Under the pieces are notes generated by a model. The model saw nothing but the letters and a program-made list of their open reading frames with translations. It ran no database searches and was not told where the DNA came from. Of a stretch of DNA of 9,049 nt, positions 1 to 5,017 are shown piece after piece. The translations under genes and the position numbers were made by a program. Each line of letters starts with the position of its first letter. The first letter of the stretch is position 1. Origin of the DNA: an uncultured Lachnospiraceae bacterium (lineage in GTDB: Bacteria > Bacillota > Clostridia > Lachnospirales > Lachnospiraceae); NCBI GenBank assembly GCA_902783295.1, contig CACZQT010000337.1, positions 1-9,049 on the forward strand. The letters are read 5' to 3'.

Positions 1-99
1 CTGACGGAAGAATACGCGGCAGATATCGGAGCGGATGCCTATGCCAGAGATGCCATGGGAGCGGTCCGGATCGCGGACGGTGTTTTTGGGATTTCCTGA
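1..99 (+). CDS. C-terminal end of a cobalamin (B12/corrinoid)-binding protein, partial
   Basis: Only the last 32 codons are present, read in frame 1 and ending in TGA at 97-99. The peptide includes ADIGADAYARDAMGAVRIA. This resembles the final helix of B12-binding Rossmann domains, where an IGADGYA-x-DA-x-x-AV-type segment closes the fold in corrinoid methyltransferase proteins and cobalamin-dependent methionine synthase. In such proteins the domain carries a corrinoid cofactor that shuttles a methyl group in the cytoplasm. The His-containing DxHxxG cobalamin ligand motif lies upstream of the window and cannot be checked. A stand-alone corrinoid protein (MtaC/MtbC-like) is as likely as the end of a longer methyltransferase. 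A strong terminator follows 33 bases after the stop, so this is the end of its transcript. Confidence 0.7.
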   Translation: MTEEYAADIGADAYARDAMGAVRIADGVFGIS

Positions 100-132
100 A
101 ACTTTGTGTAAGAATATATGAAGCGGAAAAGA

Positions 133-173
133 GGCGGAAAACGAGGACAAAAGTCGTTTTCCGCCATTCTTTT
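133..173 (+). terminator. Intrinsic terminator after the cobalamin-binding gene
   Basis: A perfect 12-bp stem, GGCGGAAAACGA (133-144) pairing with TCGTTTTCCGCC (154-165), encloses a 9-base loop and is followed by ATTCTTTT (166-173). The stem is A/T-rich in its middle but ends in a GC clamp, and the U-rich tail is good. It separates the upstream gene from the acidic lipoprotein gene. Confidence 0.85.
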
Positions 174-206
174 CAGAAAACCTTCATAAACATTTAAAGG
201 GCAGAT

Positions 207-236
207 TATACTGTCGGCGGCAGAAAATGGTATACT
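207..236 (+). promoter_or_regulatory. Promoter region of the acidic lipoprotein gene, with two TATACT -10 boxes
   Basis: TATACT occurs at 207-212 and again at 231-236, 24 bases apart. The second is preceded by TGG (228-230), giving the extended -10 form TGnTATACT, and lies 50 bases before the chosen start codon. No good -35 box is seen at 16-18 bases upstream, which fits an extended -10 promoter. The first box has a weak TTCATA (183-188) 18 bases upstream. The second box is the better candidate. This is a sequence reading only. Confidence 0.5.
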
Positions 237-273
237 CTGGTATTGTACGCGGATGCGTCAGATTATGATGGAT

Positions 274-278
274 GGAGG
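274..278 (+). promoter_or_regulatory. Ribosome binding site that sets the lipoprotein start
   Basis: GGAGG at 274-278 lies 7 bases before the ATG at 286. Upstream in-frame ATGs at 253, 265 and 268 have no comparable site, and GGAGG would fall inside the coding region if they were used. This decides for 286, or the adjacent ATG at 289. Confidence 0.8.
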
Positions 279-285
279 TTTTATA

Positions 286-714
286 ATGATGTGGAATATA
301 CTGAAGAAGAATAAAAAAGCAGCTGCCGGGATCGCTCTTTGTGTTTTCGCTCTGATGTTCAGTGCCTGCTCCGGAAAGCAGCAGGGGGCATCGCAGTCCG
401 GAAATAAGCCTGCGGCCGGGGCGGCTGTTACGGAAGCGGCGCAGACGATCACCGCTCAGGAGATCAAGGAGAATAAGGCTGCGGACGCCGGTGCCGCGGA
501 CGAAGAAGAAGTGGAACTGGTTCCCGTAGAGGAAGACCAGGAAGAGGTTTTCCCTCCTCTGGGAGAGGATGAGGGAGATCCGGACGAGGCCCCCGAAGAG
601 GATCCGGAGAACGAAGAAGAGGACATGAAGGTGGAAGAGGAACCCATGCCGGTGGCTGAAGAACAGTACCCTCCTCTGGGAGAAGATGAAGGGGATCCGG
701 ACGAGGCCAACTGA
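286..714 (+). CDS. Small, highly acidic lipoprotein with duplicated PPLGEDEGDPDEA motif
   Basis: This 142-residue protein has a short lysine-rich start (KKNKK), a hydrophobic stretch at about residues 12-24 and a lipobox-like end, FSAC, with C28 as the likely lipidated cysteine. It is therefore probably anchored to the outer face of the membrane. After a Gly/Ala/Ser/Gln-rich linker (about 29-55) the rest is dominated by Asp and Glu: 37 of the last 82 residues by my count. The motif PPLGEDEGDPDEA occurs twice, at residues 90-102 and 129-141, and the second copy is followed by a single Asn before the stop. I do not recognise a family. A disordered, cation-binding or spacer-like surface protein is a guess from composition only. 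The start is set by GGAGG at 274-278. The gene has its own promoter-like sequence and a terminator at 765-810, so it appears monocistronic. The lipobox is imperfect, with Phe rather than Leu at -3. Confidence 0.75.
   Translation: MMWNILKKNKKAAAGIALCVFALMFSACSGKQQGASQSGNKPAAGAAVTEAAQTITAQEIKENKAADAGAADEEEVELVPVEEDQEEVFPPLGEDEGDPDEAPEEDPENEEEDMKVEEEPMPVAEEQYPPLGEDEGDPDEAN
553..708 (+). repeat. Two in-frame 39-base direct repeats inside the lipoprotein gene
   Basis: Copies lie at 553-591 and 670-708, each encoding PPLGEDEGDPDEA. I count three mismatches between them (GAG/GAA twice and GGA/GGG once). All are third-position and synonymous. The intervening 78 bases encode a less regular acidic stretch. 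Confidence 0.9.
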
Positions 715-764
715 AACTTTTCCGCAAAGGTTCTTGTACATTTTTCCTGTTTGTAATATGATGG

Positions 765-810
765 TGCTGTGTTTCTCAGGCTGACAGCGGCCGGAAAACA
801 CAGCATTTTT
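765..810 (+). terminator. Intrinsic terminator after the acidic lipoprotein gene
   Basis: TGCTGTGTTT (765-774) pairs perfectly with AAACACAGCA (796-805), followed by five T residues (806-810). The 21-base interior can form a smaller hairpin, GGCTG (779-783) with CGGCC (788-792), around an ACAG loop. It ends transcription 51 bases after the lipoprotein stop and lies just upstream of the next gene's control region. Confidence 0.75.
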
Positions 811-812
811 AC

Positions 813-842
813 TGTACAGCTGCAATATTACAACTGTAATAT
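813..842 (+). promoter_or_regulatory. Possible promoter of the coiled-coil gene, overlapping the operator-like dyad
   Basis: TGTACA (813-818, 4 of 6 match to TTGACA) and TAATAT (837-842, 4 of 6 match to TATAAT) are 18 bases apart, placing a start point near 849, just ahead of the ribosome binding site. Because a terminator ends at 810, the coiled-coil gene should need a promoter here. Both boxes are imperfect. The -10 box lies inside the dyad at 825-842, so a bound repressor would block polymerase. Confidence 0.4.
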
Positions 843-854
843 CTGCTGCTGTAC
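814..854 (+). promoter_or_regulatory. Operator-like nested inverted repeat with TACA-N2-TGTA core
   Basis: The core is a perfect dyad, ATATTACA (825-832), AC (833-834), TGTAATAT (835-842). TACAnnTGTA is the known core recognised by the BlaI/MecI/CopY family of winged-helix repressors. Outside it a second pair of arms, GTACAGC (814-820) and GCTGTAC (848-854), extends the symmetry with 4 and 5 unpaired bases between. It could act as a DNA operator or, if transcribed, as a hairpin. No repressor gene is in the window, so the assignment to that family is inference from the motif. Confidence 0.5.
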
Positions 855-855
855 C

Positions 856-864
856 GGGGGAGGA
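856..864 (+). promoter_or_regulatory. Ribosome binding site that sets the coiled-coil protein start
   Basis: GGGGGAGGA at 856-864 sits 6 bases before ATG 871. An in-frame ATG at 769 falls inside the preceding terminator stem and would add a Cys/Asn-rich leader encoded by the dyad region, so 871 is preferred. Confidence 0.85.
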
Positions 865-870
865 ACAGAT

Positions 871-1542
871 ATGGAAACAATTCAGACGTTATGGTCACAG
901 TTTATGGAAATGACCTGCCAGGTATGGATTCCGTCTGCAGTCGGGCTGGCGGTACTTCTGTTTCTGGTGATTCCGCTGGCGAGGGCCAAAGGGAAATGGA
1001 AGAAAAAGTATAACGAAACCCTGAAAGAGGCGGAGGAGAAGAGCAGAAGCCAGCAGGAAAAGGCGGAAAAAGATATTGCCTCTGCCAGGGAAGCGTCAAA
1101 GAAAGAGATTGAAAAAATTCAGCAGGAAGCGGAACAGAATGTGGCGGAAGCCAGGAAAGAAACGGACCGCGTGAGTCAGGAAGCGGATCAGAAAATCGAA
1201 GATATCATCCGTACTTCGGAACTGGAACTGATGGCGGAGAAGGAACGTTCGGAGCGTGCCGTTCATGACGAGCGGGAAGCCATCCGGGCCAACGAAGCGG
1301 AGCTTTCCCAGACGGATGAAAAAGAACTGCTGGTGCGTACCGTTATGGCATTGAGCGGATACGGCACCCGGCTGGACCGTCTGGAAAAGTCACTTTCTGA
1401 AATCATGAAGCGGACAAAATACCAGACAGGAAGCGGTTTTTCCGGCGGAACGGAAGGGTATCATCCAGGCACACAGAGTTCCACACCGGTTCTGGACCAG
1501 TTGTTCCAGGAACTGAATTCCATGTCGAAGAAGCAGCCGTAA
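871..1542 (+). CDS. Single-pass membrane coiled-coil protein of unknown function
   Basis: This 223-residue protein has a short N-terminus, one hydrophobic membrane segment at about residues 19-37, then a basic stop-transfer stretch (KGKWKKK, 40-46) that places the bulk in the cytoplasm. Residues 47-145 are almost wholly Glu/Lys/Ala/Gln/Arg with no Pro or Gly, typical of a long coiled coil. A second helix follows at about 150-182, including KELLVRTVMALSGYGTRLDR, then a Gly/Ser/Thr-rich linker (about 186-205) and a short terminal helix. The membrane segment plus coiled coil resembles the N-terminus of RNase Y and the b subunit of ATP synthase, but no KH, HD or other catalytic domain follows. 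Low-complexity helices make any such likeness weak evidence of homology. A membrane scaffold is a possible role, by inference. The gene stands alone between the operator-like dyad and the liv promoter. Confidence 0.75.
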   Translation: METIQTLWSQFMEMTCQVWIPSAVGLAVLLFLVIPLARAKGKWKKKYNETLKEAEEKSRSQQEKAEKDIASAREASKKEIEKIQQEAEQNVAEARKETDRVSQEADQKIEDIIRTSELELMAEKERSERAVHDEREAIRANEAELSQTDEKELLVRTVMALSGYGTRLDRLEKSLSEIMKRTKYQTGSGFSGGTEGYHPGTQSSTPVLDQLFQELNSMSKKQP

Positions 1543-1583
1543 GAGAGACAGGGGAGACAGAGGGACTGTCCCCTTGTCTTCTC
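1543..1583 (+). repeat. Palindromic stem-loop directly after the coiled-coil gene (REP-like or terminator-like)
   Basis: Starting at the base after the stop codon, GAG, AGACA and GGGGA (1543-1555) pair with TCCCC, TGTCT and CTC (1569-1583), making 13 bp with single-T bulges at 1574 and 1580 and a 13-base loop. An alternative short dyad GGGAC-T-GTCCC lies at 1562-1572. The downstream sequence is not T-rich, so it is a poor standard terminator. The alternation of GGGGAC and TGTC motifs is reminiscent of dispersed palindromic elements in clostridial intergenic regions. Copy number cannot be judged here. A second short hairpin, CCGGC-AAA-GCCGG, lies at 1591-1603. Nothing else is recognised before the liv promoter. 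Confidence 0.5.
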
Positions 1584-1642
1584 CTGCCTGCCGGCAAAGC
1601 CGGGACAAACAGAAACGTGTTCCTGTCCTGCGGAAAAAAAGA

Positions 1643-1671
1643 TTGCAAAGAACAGTTTTATCCTTTATAAT
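1643..1671 (+). promoter_or_regulatory. Housekeeping sigma-type promoter of the liv operon
   Basis: TTGCAA (1643-1648) and a perfect TATAAT (1666-1671) are separated by exactly 17 bases. Transcription would start near 1678, leaving a leader of roughly 105 bases before the binding protein gene. It is the best promoter in the window, consistent with a strongly expressed importer. Confidence 0.8.
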
Positions 1672-1688
1672 GTTTTCATATTTGGCTT

Positions 1689-1764
1689 TTTCCTGAAGAA
1701 TCATCAGGAAAGGCAAGAAAATACCGGTCCGGCTGCATTCCTTTTCGGGAATCACACAGACCGG
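1689..1764 (+). promoter_or_regulatory. Structured 5' leader of the liv operon with two stem-loops
   Basis: The first hairpin is TTTCCTGA (1689-1696) with TCAGGAAA (1704-1711) and a 7-base loop. The second has an outer stem CCGGTC (1724-1729) with GACCGG (1759-1764) and an inner stem ATTCC (1737-1741) with GGAAT (1748-1752). Neither is followed by a T-run, and I do not recognise a T-box or other known riboswitch. AGGAGG (1771-1776), 8 bases before the ATG at 1785, lies just outside the second stem and looks accessible. A role in mRNA stability or translation is only a possibility. Confidence 0.4.
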
Positions 1765-1784
1765 AAAAACAGGAGGAAAAAAGA

Positions 1785-2945
1785 ATGAAGAACGGTCTTA
1801 AGAAGGCTCTGGTAGTGGCTCTGGCAGCTGCTATGGCAAGTGCTCCCGCAGCTCTGGCTGACGGTGCAATCAAGATCGGCGGTTCCGGTCCCCTGACCGG
1901 CGGCGCAGCTGTATATGGCCAGGCAGTAAAGAATGCGGCTGAAATTGCCGTAGAAGAAGTAAACGCTCTGGGCGGCCTGCAGTTCGAACTGCAGATGGAA
2001 GATGATGCTCACGACCCTGAAAAGGCAGTGAACGCTTACTATGTCCTGGATGACATGCAGGTATCCCTGGCAACCGTTACCTCTTCTCCCGGTGCTGCTG
2101 TAGCTCCCATGTATGCGGAAGATCATATCTTCGCCATCACCCCTTCGGGCTCTTCGCTGGACGTTATCTATGCGGATTCCGCGAATCTGTCCGGCGCTTA
2201 CGGCAACGTATTCCAGATGTGCTTTACCGATCCTAACCAGGGAACCGCCAGCGCGGACTACATCAAGGCGCATGAGAACCTGGGTTCGAAGATTGCGATC
2301 ATCTACAAGAATGACGACAACTACTCCACCGGTATCTTCAATACCTTCAAGGCTGAAGCGGCTGTTGTAGGCCTGGAAGTTGTTTATGAAGGCACTTTTG
2401 ATGATTCCAACGCTTCCGACTTCACCGTACAGCTTGGCCAGGCTCAGGCAGCAGAAGCGGATCTGGTGTTCCTGCCGATCTACTATCAGCCTGCTTCCCT
2501 GATTCTGCAGCAGGCTCAGGCCGCCGGTTATGCTCCCACCTTCTTCGGCGTGGACGGCATGGACGGCATCCTGACGCTGGAAGGCTTTGACGCTTCTCTG
2601 GCTGAAGGCGTTTATCTGCTGACTCCCTTCAACGCGGATGCGGAAGATGAGCAGACCAAGAACTTCGTAGCGAAGTACACCGAGAAGACCGGTGAGGTTC
2701 CGAACCAGTTCGCGGCGGATGCCTATGACTGCGTATATGCCATCGCCCAGGCCTGCGAAGCCGGCGGTGTTACGGCAGATATGAGTGCACAGGAAATCTG
2801 CGACATTCTGGTAGAACAGTTCACCACCATGACCTTCAACGGCCTGACCGGTACCGAGATGACCTGGGCGCCTACCGGCGAAGTGAGCAAGACCGCGAAG
2901 GCTATGATCATCCAGAACGGCGCTTACGTAGGCGTGGAAGACTGA
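1785..2945 (+). CDS. livK: Branched-chain amino acid-type ABC transporter substrate-binding protein
   Basis: This 386-residue protein has the features of the LivJ/LivK (Peripla_BP_6) family of extracytoplasmic binding proteins for the HAAT importers. A signal peptide (NGLKK, then a hydrophobic core at about 8-20) ends in ALA with likely cleavage between A25 and D26. The mature chain opens with IKIGGSGPLTGGAAVYGQ, the typical first strand and ligand-binding loop, followed by the AAEIAVEEVNALGG helix. The TSSPGAAVAP segment (about residues 98-107) corresponds to the ligand-contacting part of the first lobe, and FLPIYYQPASLILQQAQAAGY and the FAADAYDCVYAIAQA helix belong to the second. It captures a ligand outside the membrane and delivers it to LivHM. 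The exact ligand (Leu/Ile/Val or another small molecule) cannot be read from sequence. Unusually there is no lipobox cysteine. It is first in the operon, with AGGAGG 8 bases before the ATG. Length is normal for the family. Confidence 0.93.
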   Translation: MKNGLKKALVVALAAAMASAPAALADGAIKIGGSGPLTGGAAVYGQAVKNAAEIAVEEVNALGGLQFELQMEDDAHDPEKAVNAYYVLDDMQVSLATVTSSPGAAVAPMYAEDHIFAITPSGSSLDVIYADSANLSGAYGNVFQMCFTDPNQGTASADYIKAHENLGSKIAIIYKNDDNYSTGIFNTFKAEAAVVGLEVVYEGTFDDSNASDFTVQLGQAQAAEADLVFLPIYYQPASLILQQAQAAGYAPTFFGVDGMDGILTLEGFDASLAEGVYLLTPFNADAEDEQTKNFVAKYTEKTGEVPNQFAADAYDCVYAIAQACEAGGVTADMSAQEICDILVEQFTTMTFNGLTGTEMTWAPTGEVSKTAKAMIIQNGAYVGVED

Positions 2946-2952
2946 TGATCCT

Positions 2953-3032
2953 GCCCGGCGGCAAGGAGAAGATTCCGGGCTGAAAACGAATGAGGCAGGG
3001 GGCTTTTGCGGTGTTCCGGCGAAAGCCCCCTG
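2953..3032 (+). promoter_or_regulatory. Tandem stem-loops between the binding protein gene and livH
   Basis: The first stem is GCCCGG (2953-2958) with CCGGGC (2975-2980). The second is much stronger: CAGGGGGCTTTTGC (2996-3009) pairs with GCGAAAGCCCCCTG (3019-3032) over 14 bp with one G-U pair and a 9-base loop. No T-run follows, so it is not a standard terminator. Strong stems at this point are known in binding-protein importer operons, where they protect the upstream message from 3' decay so that binding protein exceeds permease. That role here is inferred. Confidence 0.7.
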
Positions 3033-3040
3033 TCCTAATA

Positions 3041-3047
3041 AGGGGAG
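3041..3047 (+). promoter_or_regulatory. Ribosome binding site that sets the livH start
   Basis: AGGGGAG lies 5 bases before ATG 3053. An in-frame ATG at 2990 would add 21 residues encoded by the strong stem-loop, is Arg/Pro-rich and does not fit the LivH N-terminus, so 3053 is preferred. Confidence 0.8.
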
Positions 3048-3052
3048 ATTCT

Positions 3053-3928
3053 ATGGGTTTTTTGTCATATCTGATCAATGGCCTGGGACTGGGCAGCGTT
3101 TATGCGATCATTGCCCTGGGCTATACCATGGTATACGGAATTGCGAAGATGCTGAACTTCGCACATGGCGATGTGATCATGGTAGGTGCTTACGTCGCCT
3201 TTTTTGCATTGAATACCTATAAACTGCCGACGGTTCCGGCGGTGCTTCTGGCGGTTCTGGTCTGCACCGTGCTCGGCGTGGTCGTGGAAAAACTGGCATA
3301 TAAGCCGCTGCGTCAGGCTACCAGCCTGGCTGTGCTGATTACGGCCATCGGCGTCAGCTATTTTCTCCAGAACGGGGCGCAGCTGCTGTGGTCCTCTTCG
3401 CCGAAGGTGTTCCCGGCACTGGTCGGCAACGGATCCCTGACTCTGGGCTCCCTTTCCGTGTCCTACGTGACACTGATCACGATTGCTACCTGTATTCTGG
3501 TTATGATCGGGCTTACCCTTTTCGTAAACCGTACGAAAACGGGGCGGGCTATGCGTGCATGCTCGGAGGATAAGGGAGCAGCGACTCTCATGGGGATTAA
3601 CGTAAACCAGATTATTTCCGTGACCTTTGCTATCGGCTCCGGTCTGGCGGCGATTGCCGCGGTGCTTCTGTGCGCCTCTTACCCGCAGGTGTTTCCGACT
3701 CTGGGATCCATGCCCGGCATCAAGGCTTTTACGGCAGCGGTGTTCGGCGGCATCGGATCGATTCCCGGTGCGTTTCTGGGAGGACTGCTCCTGGGTGTCA
3801 TTGAAATATTTGCCAAGGCATATATTTCCACACAGCTTTCGGATGCGATTGTATTCGCAGTTCTGATCGTTGTACTTCTGATCAAGCCGACCGGCCTGCT
3901 GGGCCGCAAACTCAGTGAGAAAGTATAA
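3053..3928 (+). CDS. livH: Branched-chain amino acid ABC transporter permease LivH
   Basis: This 291-residue, very hydrophobic membrane protein is one of the two channel subunits of the HAAT importer. The start MGFLSYLINGLGLGSVYAII followed by ALGYTMVYGIAKMLNFAHGD is typical of LivH, as is the later block GIKAFTAAVFGGIGSIPGAF. The cytoplasmic coupling loop with RACSEDKGAATLMGINVNQ, which docks onto the ATPases, lies at about residues 173-191. Roughly eight hydrophobic segments can be seen. Length matches the family norm of about 290-310. It pairs with LivM, whose gene begins 12 bases downstream. Expression depends on read-through from the liv promoter past the intergenic stem-loops. Confidence 0.95.
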   Translation: MGFLSYLINGLGLGSVYAIIALGYTMVYGIAKMLNFAHGDVIMVGAYVAFFALNTYKLPTVPAVLLAVLVCTVLGVVVEKLAYKPLRQATSLAVLITAIGVSYFLQNGAQLLWSSSPKVFPALVGNGSLTLGSLSVSYVTLITIATCILVMIGLTLFVNRTKTGRAMRACSEDKGAATLMGINVNQIISVTFAIGSGLAAIAAVLLCASYPQVFPTLGSMPGIKAFTAAVFGGIGSIPGAFLGGLLLGVIEIFAKAYISTQLSDAIVFAVLIVVLLIKPTGLLGRKLSEKV

Positions 3929-3940
3929 GGGGGAAGAAAA

Positions 3941-5014
3941 ATGAAAGCAAACAAATCTGTCTTTTCTTCCCTGTTCGGGCGGCAGCGCCGGGGAAGGACG
4001 GTTTCCATCCTTCTCGTTATTCTTGCGTATATTGTCCTGACGGTGATGATCCGGAGCGGGAACCTGTCCCGTCTGTTCCAGGGTCTTCTGGTTCCGATCT
4101 GCTGCTATATGGTGGCAGCCATCGGCCTGAACCTGAATGTGGGCGTTTCCGGCGAGCTGAATCTTGGCCAGGCCGGTTTCATGAGCATCGGCGCGTTCGC
4201 GGGGATCTGCCTGTCGGGACGGCTGGCTCCGCTTCTTCCCAATACCCTGCTCCGGCTGGTTCTTGCGATTCTGCTCGGCGCAGTGTGCGCTATGATTTTC
4301 GGCTTCCTGATCGGCATTCCGGTGCTGAAGCTGCAGGGCGACTATCTGGCGATCGTGACCCTGGCCTTCGGCCAGATCATCAAGAGCCTGATTACAAACA
4401 TGTATTTCGGTTTTGATGAAAACGGTTTCCAGTTCAGCTTCGTGGCAAATACCACAAAGCTGGCGCCCGGAGGAAAGATGCTTCTGAACGGTCCGATGGG
4501 GGCGACCGGCACGGAGCGGATTGCCAACTTTACGGTTGGTGCGGTTCTGGTGCTGCTGGCTCTGCTGGTCGTGTACCATATCATGTACAGCAAGAGCGGC
4601 CGGGCGATTATGGCAGCCCGCGACAACCGTATTGCCGCGGAATCGGTGGGCATCCATGTTTCCAACACGAAGATGCTTGCTTTCGTGATATCCGCCGGAC
4701 TGGCCGGCGCGGCCGGCGCACTGTTCGGACTGAACTATGCGACCCTGGTGCCGAACAAATTTGACTTTAATACCTCTATCCTGCTGCTGGTTTACGTAGT
4801 TCTGGGAGGCCTGGGCAATATGACAGGCACCATGATCGCAACAGCTGTTCTGGTGCTTCTTCCGGAACTGCTCCGTTCCCTGCAGGATTACCGTATGCTG
4901 ATCTATGCCATTGTACTGATTGTGATCATGCTGCTGACCAACAACGAAACGCTGAAAACCTGGTTCGGGAAACTGAAGGCAGGAAAAGGTGCGGCTGCGG
5001 GAAAGGAGGGCTGA
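3941..5014 (+). CDS. livM: Branched-chain amino acid ABC transporter permease LivM
   Basis: This 357-residue polytopic membrane protein is the second channel subunit. A basic N-terminal tail (about residues 1-23, including GRQRRGRT) precedes the first membrane segment. Family-typical blocks follow: GLNLNVGVSGELNLGQAGFM, LKLQGDYLAIVTLAFGQIIK, the coupling loop GRAIMAARDNRIAAESVGIH, and LLLVYVVLGGLGNMTGTMI near the C-terminus. The final residues (KLKAGKGAAAGKEG) form a short, basic cytoplasmic tail. GGGGGAAG (3929-3936) is the ribosome binding site. The gene's 3' end contains the ribosome binding site of livG (AAGGAGGG, 5003-5010), and only three bases separate the stop from the livG ATG, so the two are likely translationally coupled. 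Confidence 0.95.
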   Translation: MKANKSVFSSLFGRQRRGRTVSILLVILAYIVLTVMIRSGNLSRLFQGLLVPICCYMVAAIGLNLNVGVSGELNLGQAGFMSIGAFAGICLSGRLAPLLPNTLLRLVLAILLGAVCAMIFGFLIGIPVLKLQGDYLAIVTLAFGQIIKSLITNMYFGFDENGFQFSFVANTTKLAPGGKMLLNGPMGATGTERIANFTVGAVLVLLALLVVYHIMYSKSGRAIMAARDNRIAAESVGIHVSNTKMLAFVISAGLAGAAGALFGLNYATLVPNKFDFNTSILLLVYVVLGGLGNMTGTMIATAVLVLLPELLRSLQDYRMLIYAIVLIVIMLLTNNETLKTWFGKLKAGKGAAAGKEG

Positions 5015-5017
5015 TCT

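Noticed and set aside
553..708. Possible CRISPR-like or tandem array from the two 39-base repeats
   Set aside because: There are only two copies, in frame within a coding region, and the differences are synonymous, so this is a protein repeat.
456..806. 116-residue Ser/Gly-rich frame on the - strand containing a repeated GSPSSSPRGG motif
   Set aside because: The repeat is just the antisense reading of the 39-base repeats in the lipoprotein gene. The frame lacks its own start signals.
184..825. 213-residue open frame on the - strand, opposite the acidic lipoprotein gene
   Set aside because: The reverse complement of GAA/GAG/GAC/GAT-rich coding sequence gives Ser/Leu/Phe/Val/Ile-rich frames with few stops. 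The + strand gene has a promoter, ribosome binding site, lipobox and terminator.
2990..3052. Extended livH N-terminus starting at ATG 2990
   Set aside because: The added residues are encoded by the strong stem-loop, are Arg/Pro-rich and unlike LivH. AGGGGAG at 3041-3047 supports 3053.
3065..4657. 530-residue open frame on the - strand, opposite livH and livM
   Set aside because: It is antisense to two clear permease genes, is very rich in His/Gln/Arg as expected for a shadow of a biased coding frame, and lacks recognisable domains.
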